A stretch of 64,000 nt of DNA from Cavenderia fasciculata (lineage: Eukaryota > Evosea > Eumycetozoa > Acytosteliales > Cavenderiaceae): contig NW_004457639.1 in NCBI RefSeq assembly GCF_000203815.1, positions 682,001-746,000 on the forward strand, given 5' to 3'. This document shows, piece by piece, positions 37,013 through 47,476 of this stretch; position 1 is the first letter of the stretch; each line of letters starts with the position of its first letter. The notes beneath the pieces are model-generated. The model saw nothing but the letters and a program-made list of their open reading frames with translations. It searched no databases and was not told the origin of the DNA. The position numbers were made by a program, and so were the translations under genes.

Positions 37013-38416
37013 TCTTGATGCGTAAATTAATTTTTCAATTTAATTTGTATAAAAAAATTATTCTTTTACCAATCGATAGATCTTTTCATTATCTATCAAA
37101 TGGTTGACAAAAAAATTTGCGAGAGGTTCACCCTTCTAAAAAGTACTTTCCGTAAAGTCGCCATTAGCCATGGGCTAAGATGAGGTCTAGAAAGCATTGT
37201 TTGGAAAAACAAATGATATAAACAGAAAGAGCACAAAAAGTTGTATCTATTGGTGATATTGGATCGTCGTTTCAAAGATTATTCAAATAAAAAAATGCTA
37301 TTCTTCAAAGCCTATCTCATATAGTAAACATGCAACCATATAAAACTACGTGCTACATGGATCGGATCACGATTAATCAAATAAAAAGACAAGCGCCAAC
37401 GCAAGAGGTGTAGGCGCCTTGAATCTTCAACATTATATGCACTGGTGTCGGCAGTGTTCAATGCATGCCACATCCAGCAACGCTAGACAAGATGGTTAGT
37501 ATATTTGGAATGGTCAATCTCAAAACAATTGTGAATGCTCAAGAGTAATGGTAGCTTAATCTATATCGATATCATGGTTATTTATTTGGTACATACTAGT
37601 ATTATTGTAATTAGCTCTTTTAAAACCCATCAAGGCTAGTGGTCATGGAAAATTTCGCATTCGGTCTATCAAAACCATCCATTCTAAAAGATAATAAATA
37701 ATAATTAGTAAACAGTATTTATGACAGTAATTTTACAAGATACATATCTTTACAGTTTTTAAAAATGGACCAACTCGTCTCTAATCAATTGATTCTATAT
37801 TTAAAGTATAATATGGCATGAATATGATTAGTTGAGGGTTTGATAGTTGTATTGTGATGAATTTACTTAACTTTGTATTCTAATTCAGGTGGGTAGAGTT
37901 GATGACCAAACAACCACCTTTGTTGCTATAATACAAGACTATCAGCTATAGTATGAACCGATTTGTTGACTAGTCTCATTAAACAGATATCTGATAGATT
38001 GGAATTGTTAGTTTTGAAATTAATTTATGTTATGAATATATACATAACTTTAATAGATCAGCGGTTGATTAAGAAGAAGATCAATCGGTTCTATAGAAAA
38101 ATAGTAAGGATGACCTATGTTAAAAATATGTATTAGTAATTGAGTGGTGGTTGTAGTATATACTACTACTATGTTGAAGTCTACATGATACTTAAACTTT
38201 ATCATTTATGGATAGGTACCATATATGGATGTATTGTTTGATTAAATATTGAACTATAAAGCTGTAAGGGATAAATAAAAAGAGGAAAAGAAATATGAGT
38301 AGAATCAATAGAGCTACCATTACTCTTGTCTCAATCTCACAATGTTTCTCATTCTAAAAAAAAACACCAACAATATATAGATAATAAATAAAATATTAGT
38401 ATCCAGACCCAAGCCT

Positions 38417-38523
38417 GGAGCTGCAAGCAAATGCCCATTGTGAACCAAATGACAAGTTGAACTCCGTTGGCTATGCCGTAGAGTAGTCCTTTTGAGTCAA
38501 ATGAACAATGTACTTGCAGCTCC
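38417..38523. repeat. Hairpin-forming inverted repeat
   Basis: GGAGCTGCAAG (38417-38427) pairs perfectly with CTTGCAGCTCC (38513-38523), and CATTGT (38436-38441) with ACAATG (38505-38510), giving a bulged stem. The DNA in between is less AT-rich than its surroundings. It could be a small structured RNA or a decayed element. Confidence 0.4.
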
Positions 38524-38827
38524 CAATTCTGAAATGATTTAAAATAGGGGAGAATTGTATATATATAGAGGGGGGGGGGGAAAGAGGGATAGAGGGTAGA
38601 ATTCATAAGTTTCCCACACCGAAGCGTGACCATTTGGCAGACACTAGAACATCCTCCCACCAACCAAAAGGAGTTGTAGTGTCTTTTTAAATAATAATAA
38701 TAATATAACCACAAGTGTAATCTATAATTATAAAAAAGAGGTTTATTTCTATTGTCTTTAAACAATAGAATAATGGTTAGTGATGTATAATATTTCATAG
38801 TAGTGTATAGTCTTACTTTAATTTATA

Positions 38828-39046
38828 TTATATATTTATAAAAGATTTTGGTTCTTTGTCAAAGGATCCTTGAATAAAGATTAAATCATTATATGTTGAA
38901 ATCAAATGATCAGATCTCTGATAGGATCTATATTCATTTGACTCGTAATGTTCAACCTTGAAGTTCAAAGTAATCATAGAACCTATCTCTTTAAATACAA
39001 CTGGATGAATTTTGGCATCTATAGTCTTGTGAGCAATGTTACAATA
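38828..39046 (-). pseudogene. Possible orphan 3' exon
   Basis: An open segment after a CTACTAG acceptor reads about 70 residues with normal amino-acid composition and ends at a stop followed by AT-rich DNA. The segment upstream offers a GTATGG donor after CTGTACAG near 39138, but the phases do not match. No family is recognised. It may be a relic of a gene or an exon with an unidentified partner. Confidence 0.3.
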
Positions 39047-39712
39047 CACCTACTAGTAGTAGGTGAGGTGAATATTTACTATATCGATATCATATCTATA
39101 ATTGGCAAAAAAAGTTAAAAATGTGTAAAGTTGGAAGAAATAAAAATAAAATTAGATTCCATACCTGTACAGCGCGCTACTATCAAAAAATATGTATATA
39201 TATTGGACCACTATAGATCATTGAAATCAACGTATAATAATTGACTCGTCATTTGGAGTTCCATATATAAATAGGTTTGAAAAGGTTCACTGTAACCTTT
39301 AGATAAATATAGTTGAACTAATATTACAACCACAAACTATCTTTAAAGAATGAATTGGTGAGTATATCCTATTAACTATAAAATATTTAACTTGTAGTAA
39401 TTGACATACCTATCATTTCAAATTTGGCATTGGCTCGATAATTGAAATAGGTATTAAATAACAAAAATATATTCAATACACATTCAAATCATTTTGAAAC
39501 CAAAATCTCTTAGTTGTGGCAGTATGAAAAGGTGATACCGATGATAATATTCTTTTAAAGAAAGGAATTAGTATAAATGAACTCGTAATTTTAAATATAA
39601 TATATACACAATCCTGTATTACTTGATGAGACACTCAGTAGTGTGGTTTGAACATCCATACTAATTTATATGGGAGGTTGAAAGAAGAGGTATTTGATGT
39701 GATAAATGCAAC

Positions 39713-40117
39713 TTACTGTGTTTTTGTAAAATGATTCTTTTTCCCATCTTTTGCTTCCTTGTGCATCTTTCTAATGATGTTGAGACAACTATAATCTCTT
39801 GTAGCCATAAAAACTGTACCATCGTTGTAGATCTTTTCTCCTTTGGGATCGAGCAACATCTTGATACCTCTTCCATGTTTAGATATGCTGAAACTTCTTA
39901 GAACCTCTGATTGTAGTTCTTGGTCGCCACCTGTATGTCTATTTAACGTAGATGATATTTGTTTTCTAATGCGTTGAACTTGTCTTAATGGGTATGTTGG
40001 TTTAACGCGATTGCCAATGAATGGTTGAAAGAATGCTCCTGTTGGTGGTGTTGTGATTGTTGTTGTTGTTGCTACTGCTGCTGGAGATGCAGTGATAGTT
40101 TGGGTTGCTGTACTCAT
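39713..40117 (-). CDS. Small uncharacterised protein, 134 aa
   Basis: Single exon with ATG at 40117. Residues 1-27 are Thr/Ala-rich low complexity (encoded by a GTTGTTGTT tract), followed by a compact basic part: FFQPFIGNRVKPTYPLRQVQR, then ISSTLNRHTGGDQ, then a segment ISKHGRGIKMLLDP that looks like a conserved core, and a Lys-rich tail. No Cys pairs, signal peptide or membrane helix. I do not recognise the family. It lies head-to-head with the Fanzor gene across about 390 bp. It is not a transposase. Codon use is like the neighbouring genes, so it is probably real. Confidence 0.6.
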   Translation of the reverse strand: MSTATQTITASPAAVATTTTITTPPTGAFFQPFIGNRVKPTYPLRQVQRIRKQISSTLNRHTGGDQELQSEVLRSFSISKHGRGIKMLLDPKGEKIYNDGTVFMATRDYSCLNIIRKMHKEAKDGKKNHFTKTQ

Positions 40118-40506
40118 GATTTATATGCTTAAAATAAAGATAAAAATATATCTATAATATTGATAAAATTTATTGATCATTCATAAATATCAATATATAA
40201 ATAAATCTATAAATAAGCATCGATCGTTACGGTGAAGGTTTATTGTTTCCAAGAAAGATATTTTTTAAATTAATTTTTTTTTTTTGATCTTCAATGCGAT
40301 CTCTATTTAAATCACACAAATTTGGGCTCTTCATTTCATTATTATTTTTTAACTTCTCTCAATATTTATCTCCATCCCTTTATCTATTTTATTTTATCAA
40401 AGTTTAATTACATTACAGTATCTCATTTTACTATTTACTCAAGTTATCTTCAGAGCAGTCTCTTGTAGCGCCACCACTGGGGTCCCCTCTCAAGATCGTT
40501 ACCACC
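40118..40506. promoter_or_regulatory. Region upstream of the Fanzor gene
   Basis: 389 bp between the divergent small gene and the Fanzor start. It is AT-rich, with a T-run near 40276 and a less AT-rich 65-bp segment (about 40440-40506) directly before the ATG, which probably is the 5' UTR. The start context ACCACCATGG is G/C-rich compared with the A-rich contexts usual in dictyostelids. No terminal inverted repeat matching the 3' flank could be found by eye. Confidence 0.45.
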
Positions 40507-41084
40507 ATGGCCACCAAAGTGCAAGACAATCCATTCGAAAAGGGTCCTCTTCCATATCCAACGTATACACTAACACGGACGACACAAAACCCACTCGATT
40601 CGGTCATGGGAAAAAGATGGAATAAAACCCAGAGTACATTTATGAAACATCTAGGCCAATACACCCGCCAGTATTACTCCACCTGTCGCATCACGGCACA
40701 ACTATCACACGCTACAATCATTTGCAACTCCAATGGTATGCATGTGTATCAACATCACCCCAACGGTTGAAAGGGATATTAATTAATTTATTTTTTTCTC
40801 TCTTTTTCTATATTTACCATTTTTAGTATTTAGTGGAGACAAGCAGGACTTCAAAAATGCACTCACCAAGTACTATGATACCACTGGATTGAACAAGATA
40901 GAAAAAGATGAAATGATGAAAGACATAGATAAATGTTTGAGTGGACCACTGTCAATTGGAAAAGCATTAATTGACGCCGTGTTATGTAAAGTAACCCAAG
41001 TGGAAGAACGAAGTAGTAGTTCTTTACCAAAGAAATATGTACGTTGTGACTATACAATGATATACTCATAGATATCTTGTTTTA

Positions 41085-41127
<43 letters not shown>

Positions 41128-44100
41128 TATCAAGTAAAGACGAGGAAAAGGCTAAAGCTATATTAGAAATGGTTTCTAAAACATTCTCTAAACTAAATGT
41201 CCAGAGATTGACGGAAAATCAAAAGATCCGCAACGCCCTCAAAGATTCAGATTTGGCTCCAATCGGAACATGCCATTCATATTTGACAGAGTTTTCAAAT
41301 TCCATTGAAACTCAATTTTTGGCGGAAACAGTGGAAACGTTCAAACGCCATTTAACCAGTCTCAAAGATTATATACACGATCGTAGAATCTATCTACTCC
41401 TTTCATATGAAGTATGTGAACTCTTGCAAGGAATACTGGACAAGTTGAATGGTGGTGGTAATGATATCGGTGAGGCCATCGAGGCTATCAAACTAATTTG
41501 TGACTCTCAACAACTCAAAGGTAAATATCTAAGATAGGATCTCTATCAATTATTATTAAAAAAGAAAGTTTTTTTTAACCCTCTGTTCTTCTTTTATTTA
41601 TTCTATTAGACCACAACTTGAGATGTATTGCAAAAGGAAAAAAGAACCTCGAAGAAAGAGAAAAGGAACAAGAGAGGGAAAAGAAGCAGGCTCGTGGAAA
41701 GAAGTCAAAAAAGAATTATGACCTTGAAAATGAAATGGCCGATTTTAGCAAAATCAACATTGATGGTAAAATTATTACCATTAAAGAATTGGCTGAGACA
41801 GCATTGCGCTTGGATGCGGGTATCATTCCAACAAATGATGGTTTACCCCAAGTCAATGAGAGGATGTTATCTGAAACGTCCAAACGTTTGAAGGAATTAA
41901 TCGATAGCTCTGTCTCCCCAAAGAGCAGCTGGTCCAGCTTGGATAAAGATCAATTGAATCGATTGAAATTATTCAATCTCGAAAATGTCATTTGGTAATT
42001 AATTTTTTATCTATATATTCATTATACTTCACACACTAATTAATTCATTTTTTTTTATTCTCTATAGTCTCGACAAAGAAAAGGTGGATTTGTCAAAATT
42101 GACAACAAAACAATTCGAATCTTTGATTGATTTTTGGAAAACTATTGGATACGAATTCCCCAAAGAATCCAATGCATCCAATCACAAGGAGAAATTGGAG
42201 AATCTTCAAACCTCCGATTTCGAGAGGATAAGAACCAAAGAAATAAGAATCAAATGCCTGGTTCCTCAATATGGGTATGTTATAAACTTTTTAAAAAAAA
42301 AAATAGATATATATTTTTTTGTATTGTAAACTAATATATATAACTTTTAGATTTAATAGTACTCTGATTCCTTTTTCGTTAAAATTGTTTGTAAACATCC
42401 TTAAAAACTCTGGCATTGATAGAACCATTACGCTCACTTCCAAGGACAAGATTAACAAATATCTCCAGACCATCTTTCCCAACCTAGAAAATGTACTTGG
42501 CCATCCGTTGAGTGGTGGCTATCCATTAAGCAGATATTCATTTTTTGACAAGGAAATCGATCATCTCATTGATTTATCAAAATCTCCCTCGCCTGATCTA
42601 TCACCACCATCCCCATCGCCTGTTGTATCACCACCATCCCCCTCGCCTGTTGTATCGTCAAGAGGGTCGTCAAAATCGAATGTGAGAATATTGGGTGAAA
42701 AATCTGATACATTTCACAACTTCAAAGGATTGGTTTGGGATGACCTTTGTCAACAATTAAAAGCTCGAGGGATCAACTTTGATACCGATACACCAAAAAA
42801 GGAAGAAGAAGAAGATAAAATAGCATTGGTTAAATTGGTATTATGGAAAGATATGCTTAAAAATCGTCCAGAATTGAATATTGTAGATTTTGATTATAAT
42901 CGGTCACCCAACAAGATGGAGATTTTAACATGGTTGCGTGATAACAACATTGAAATCAAAGACGGTTGGTACTCAACATCGTTGCCATTACTAAAAAAAG
43001 AATTGAAAGTTCAGCTAGAAGCAAAAAACATTTCAATCAGTAAACTGACAAACCAACCGATATGGAGGCCAAAACCTTTGCCACAGTCTGGACTTTTTCA
43101 ATACTACACATCTGGTCATGTCGACAAATCCTTGTTGGTGGATTACCTGGTCTCTCCTCTGCCAAAACCCGATCCAGTTTTTGATAAGAAGAATCCCCCC
43201 ACTGTCCATATCAACTTTAACGATTATGTAAAGGATAAGATCGGTTACATTTACCTTCAAAACGTTTCAATTAGAATCAACCAGAGGGTGATGATGATAA
43301 CGAAAAACACCCCCGGCCCTGTTTCATTTCGAGAAAAAGGTAATTTAACAATATTAAAGTATATATTTATTCTCTGGTTTACTAATATTCAATTTTTCTT
43401 TATATAGTTGCTGTTGACAAAATGCTAATCGATATTCAAAATACGTCGAAACGTGGTTTCAGCCCATCGGTTGATCTCGAAACCCCATGTATTCCTTGGA
43501 AAAAACAAAAGAATCTCGAAGAACCAAATGAACATGTACCCATGTCAGAGGATTCCACTCCCTCCACTGATATTATTTCTTATCCTCTGAAATGCACTGT
43601 AGTGGAAACAGACAAGGCTAAGATGTCACCTAATCACCCCCATTTTCCCTGTTATATTGCACAACAAGTTGGATTGAAACCAAGTGTCACCAAAGAGATT
43701 AGAAAAATCACTTGTGCCCACTGTCTTGTGTCCCACACTCTCAATAGCGAATGTTTGCCAATTCAATGCCCAACGCCTCTTTGTAACATTCAGATACCCA
43801 TTCTTTCCGAACATGAAAAAAGGAAAGAAACGTGTGGTAACTTTTCCAACTTGTACAATGTAGACCCATCGCTCAAAAAAGCTGCATCGGAAAAACTCGT
43901 CCATTCCTCTGACTCTTGTCCACCTGTGAAGCCAGCCATCTCACAAGTAGATCGCATATTGCGTGAATATATCTCGACAGATTCACCACATGTCGAAATA
44001 TTTCTTCACGAGCCACTCAACACCACTTCGATTGCTCTCAACTCTGACCGTTCAGGAATTGCCCCAACCATGCGAAACTTGGCCAATGTAATCAATGCAA

Positions 44101-46494
44101 CATCCGATCCCTCGATGTCGTTTCGTATTCGTGACGCATTTACCAGCGTTCGCGACTCTTCTGCAGGTGGCTTTGAAGACGAACCAAAGGAAAAAGAAAT
44201 GGCAGAAGAACTAAAGAAGCAATTTGAATCAACAACTTCTAAAGTCATCATCATTTGTGGTCATGTTGCATGTAAAGCTGCCAAAGCTGCTTACGAGGTG
44301 AATAAGAAAGACTATGAAATTGTTGATTATAGTCAAAACTCCTATGACAACATATGTGATACATTTAAAGTCAAAGGGAAAAGACTCATCGCAATGGCTC
44401 ATCACCCATCAGTAATGTTGGCAACTCATTTAATCGCTGCATACATTACGATTGCTCATTCAGTTTACGAGCTCAAACCAAAAGTGTCAATGTTTGATAA
44501 AATTAAAACATTTGCATCAACCACCTCTGCTGTATCTTCCTCGTCGGAGCCATCATCTTCCTCGTCGTCATCTGGTCTCACAACAACTTCATCATCTGTT
44601 GGCATACCTCTCACATCAACCTCGACTGGTCTGAACAATACAAAAAAATTGGGTCTCGTTAATGGTAAATCACTTAACATGTTTACCAAATTTGATCAAG
44701 CAGCACTATTGGAACAAGCAAAGGCCTACGACATCACTGTTCAAGCAGAAGAAGATCCGTATTCGATAAAATTGGCTTTATGGAAAGCAACCCTCGGCGA
44801 GTGTGAAGTATCAACTGATAAATCTTTTGACCCAAACAAAAGCAAGTTGGAACTCTTAATTTGGGCTAGAGACAATCAAATTTCTATACAGGACGATTGG
44901 TTCACCACCAAATTAAAAATATTGGTAAAAGTGTTAAAATCATACTCCGAAAAACTACCTACGGCTCCATCTGTACCAGCCCCATCTGTACCTGACTCAT
45001 CTGTACCAGCCCCATCTGTACCTGACTCATCTGTACCTGCCCCATCTGGATCAACACCTACGGCCCCATCTGTACCTGACTCATCCTTTATAAAAAATAT
45101 TCAAGATGATGATGGAGTACCATTATATGAAAATAGAAGGGCCAAGAGAAATTTTTACCATCCTGGTATGTGTAAAAAACGTCGGTATCAATGGAGATCA
45201 ATTCGACAAGCCATCAGTTCCAAATATCTTTTTGTTGGCATTGATCCTGGAAGGTCAAAAAACACGATCGTCGACTCTCTGAACCGCGCCAGAGTGGTTT
45301 CTGTAGCAACGCTCTACAACCTGATGAAGACTAGCCGTCTTTGTGCGATGATAGAAAAGTACAAAATGCCCTTGAAATCATTTGAAAGAGGGTTGCCAGA
45401 ATACAACACCTTTGGTATGTGTAATACTTTTTAAAATCATTGTATTATTGTTAAACTAAACTTTTTATTTTTTTTATCTTTTAGAAACTTTGTTCAGTCT
45501 AGAATCGGTAATGAAGCGAATCGAGTATGAAAGGGTTACATGCCAACATCAATGTCGTCTCTATGTCCAGGTGGTCACCTCCTATACGTTCCAGACCATG
45601 GACAAGAATAAACACATTGACAATCAGCGTGCCCGCTATGCTTATGCAAAGCGATTTGTGCCACCCACAACAATACCCAAAAACAAAACTGTTATTTGTA
45701 TGTCATTTATCATATTTATATATATTTATTTTATTAATCTTTTTTTTTCTAATCCTCTATAGGTATTGGTGGTTCTGATTTTTACCGTTCCTCTCGGGGT
45801 GGTGGACCAACTGGTCTTGGTCCAAAGTCTTTTTACCGTCTTTGGAAGAATATGGGATACAAGGCTCTTATGGTAAATGAATTTAATACCTCCAAAGTAT
45901 GTGTTTATTCTCATCACTCACAAATGAAACCATTCATTAATAATATTTTTTTTCCAAGATTCATAATGCATGTGCCGCTAGCATTCATCTTACCAACAAC
46001 GAAATGTTTAAAGACAAAATTAAACATCAAAAGATTGAAAACAAACAGTTACCTGAATCTCTTGAAAAGACCCTTGTTGTTGCGACCCCCCCTATTTCAG
46101 ATAATGGTGTACATTGGGAATGCAACTTTAAAAAAGATGAAAAATGTGGCAAATGTGCTTGCAAAAAGTACGATTGTCAGTGCGCCAATGGTGATTTGGC
46201 AAAAGATATCAATAGTTCTCTGGAAACATTCATAACCCTCGAAAAGGGTTCACCTTCTCATACTTTGCCATTGGAGTCACTTTACTCTCTAAACCAAAAG
46301 ACTAAAAAAGAGTTGATAGTCTTTTGTAATGAGAACAAAATCGATTACAATGATAAAGAAAATGAAGAAGATGAAGATGATGAAGATGATGAAGAAGAAG
46401 AAGAAGATGATGAAGAGTCAAAGGAAAATCAAAAAAAAACAGGTAAAAAGAGAAAAAAAAAAAAAATTACTAATATAATTAAAAAGAAAAAAAA

Positions 46495-46586
<92 letters not shown>

Positions 46587-46984
46587 TAACCAAGGACAAA
46601 ATTATAAACTTGATCATAAAGTTTAATTTTGAAAAGCAAAAAAAAACTAATAGTAATAATATTCAAGAAAATATTGGCCATAGTCAAGAGGATGGGAACA
46701 AGTTTACAAACAACTCTGCTCCGACCCACGACTATGAGTTTGGTAAGTCACTTTGTTACACTCAAATAAAAGCTCTCTGGAAGTCAAAGTACCCGGGATT
46801 GGATATGCCATTTCAAACTCAATGGAAATGGCTTTTTTGTCCAGTCTGCAACAGGTTCTTCAACAGAGATACGAGTGCTGCAAAAAATATTCTCCTTTTG
46901 GGAATATTACACCAGACCAAAGCAGGTTATCGCCCTTGGATATACCGTTCCTTACCCGCTGATGTCTTACACCTTGGCAGGTAG
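40507..46984 (+). CDS. Fanzor (eukaryotic TnpB-like RuvC nuclease), giant multi-domain form
   Basis: Ten exons, join(40507..40735, 40827..41038, 41127..41520, 41610..41994, 42068..42274, 42351..43339, 43408..45414, 45485..45697, 45763..45896, 45959..46984), close in one frame to 1,931 residues. Nuclease motifs: RuvC-I FVGIDPGR (Asp ~1418); ICIGGSDFY and GLGPKSFYRLWK before VNEFNTSK (RuvC-II Glu ~1585, the relocated Glu position reported for Fanzor proteins); CPVC (~1884-1887) and RuvC-III NRDTSAAKN (Asp ~1894). Upstream: helical N-terminal region, a K/E-rich coil (~290-315), a Pro-rich linker (~554-580), a SAP-like helical module (~602-700), a Cys/His-rich segment (~908-948), a segment resembling uracil-DNA-glycosylase-like folds (~1000-1163, with HPS at ~1138), a second SAP-like module (~1233-1322) and PAPSVPDSS repeats. 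A partial third module and a Lys/Asn-rich run (~1770-1800) interrupt the zinc ribbon. Related proteins are RNA-guided DNA endonucleases linked to transposons; activity here is inferred. Confidence 0.9.
41090..41124 (+). repeat. 35-base T homopolymer at an intron 3' end
   Basis: An uninterrupted T run forms the polypyrimidine tract of the second Fanzor intron and leads directly into the AG acceptor at 41125-41126. It is much longer than the T tracts of other introns in this window and is likely to vary in length. Confidence 0.9.
44968..45083 (+). repeat. Tandem Pro-Ser-Val repeat in the Fanzor gene
   Basis: Units of 15-30 bp coding APSVPDSSV-like peptides are repeated five to six times with very few base differences, so the array is recent. 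It links the second SAP-like module to the RuvC nuclease part. Confidence 0.8.
46499..46584 (+). repeat. (AAT)n microsatellite coding poly-Asn in the Fanzor gene
   Basis: About 29 consecutive AAT codons give a poly-Asn run following a Lys-rich stretch, inside the zinc-ribbon insertion. Both strands appear open here only because of the repeat; the minus-strand poly-Ile/Leu frames are shadows. Confidence 0.9.
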
Positions 46985-47476
46985 GGTATGTATCCTAGTT
47001 TTCTTTAATAGGGTTACCCTGTATAAATATGGGAAGTCGCAGTTATTTACTCTAATTGCGCAAATATCTTGTAAGTTAAATCATATAGAAATTATACCAA
47101 GACCTTATAATTAATTCAAAAAAACATTTCTTTCCAAAAAATTCTTTCAAAAAAAAATCAAAAAATTTGACACACTTTTTTCCTCATTTTAAAATAAAAG
47201 CTCAAATCACAGAGCTCTTTTATATATTGTTGTTATTTTATCTGTATTTTAGATTTATAAAGAACAAGAAGAACGAGAAGGACAAGATAATAGTATTGTT
47301 ACTATAGTAGTGTCAGCTTTTAACAGGGCGATTTTAACAATTAGATCAAAAAGGAAGGAATAATCCTATAGCATGCTGTGAACAAAAGAAAAGAAAAGAA
47401 AAGAAAAGAAACATTATTACCATCATCTATATAGTTCTATATTGTATATATTAAAGATTCATAGGTTTATACGATC
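46985..47476 (+). other. 3' flank of the Fanzor gene with small stem-loops
   Basis: Directly after the stop there is AGGGTTACCCT (47010-47020) and a stem-loop with arms CGCAGTTA (47038-47045) and TAATTGCG (47053-47060) and a 7-base loop. A further near-palindrome AAAAGCTC...GAGCTCTTTT lies at about 47197-47222. In TnpB/Fanzor loci the guide (omega) RNA comes from the 3' end region, so this is the place to look. An AAAAG pentamer repeat follows at 47385-47410 before the Yippee gene. Confidence 0.45.

Larger units (their letters stand above)
36702..39712. other. Gene-poor 3-kb region with inverted repeats
   Basis: No complete gene is seen. It contains an imperfect palindromic element at 36872-37012, a hairpin with 11-bp outer arms at 38417-38523, and a run of twelve G at 38569-38580, exceptional for this AT-rich DNA. 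A minus-strand open segment at 38828-39046, preceded by an AG acceptor, reads like a true 3' exon (IHPVVFKEIGSMITLNFKVEHY), but no matching upstream exon could be joined. These are probably remnants of genes or small elements. Confidence 0.4.

Noticed and set aside
38262-38275. Similarity to the CCTTACAGCAA motif of Dictyostelium class I RNAs (minus strand)
   Set aside because: Only nine of eleven bases match, and neither the terminal stem nor the upstream promoter element is present.
46418-46729. Minus-strand open frames rich in Ile/Leu
   Set aside because: They are the antisense of the AAT/poly-Asn repeat in the Fanzor gene and have no independent support.
40200-47220. Terminal inverted repeats around the Fanzor gene
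   Set aside because: AAATCACA-containing segments occur on both sides (about 40312 and 47203) but do not align beyond a few bases in either orientation.
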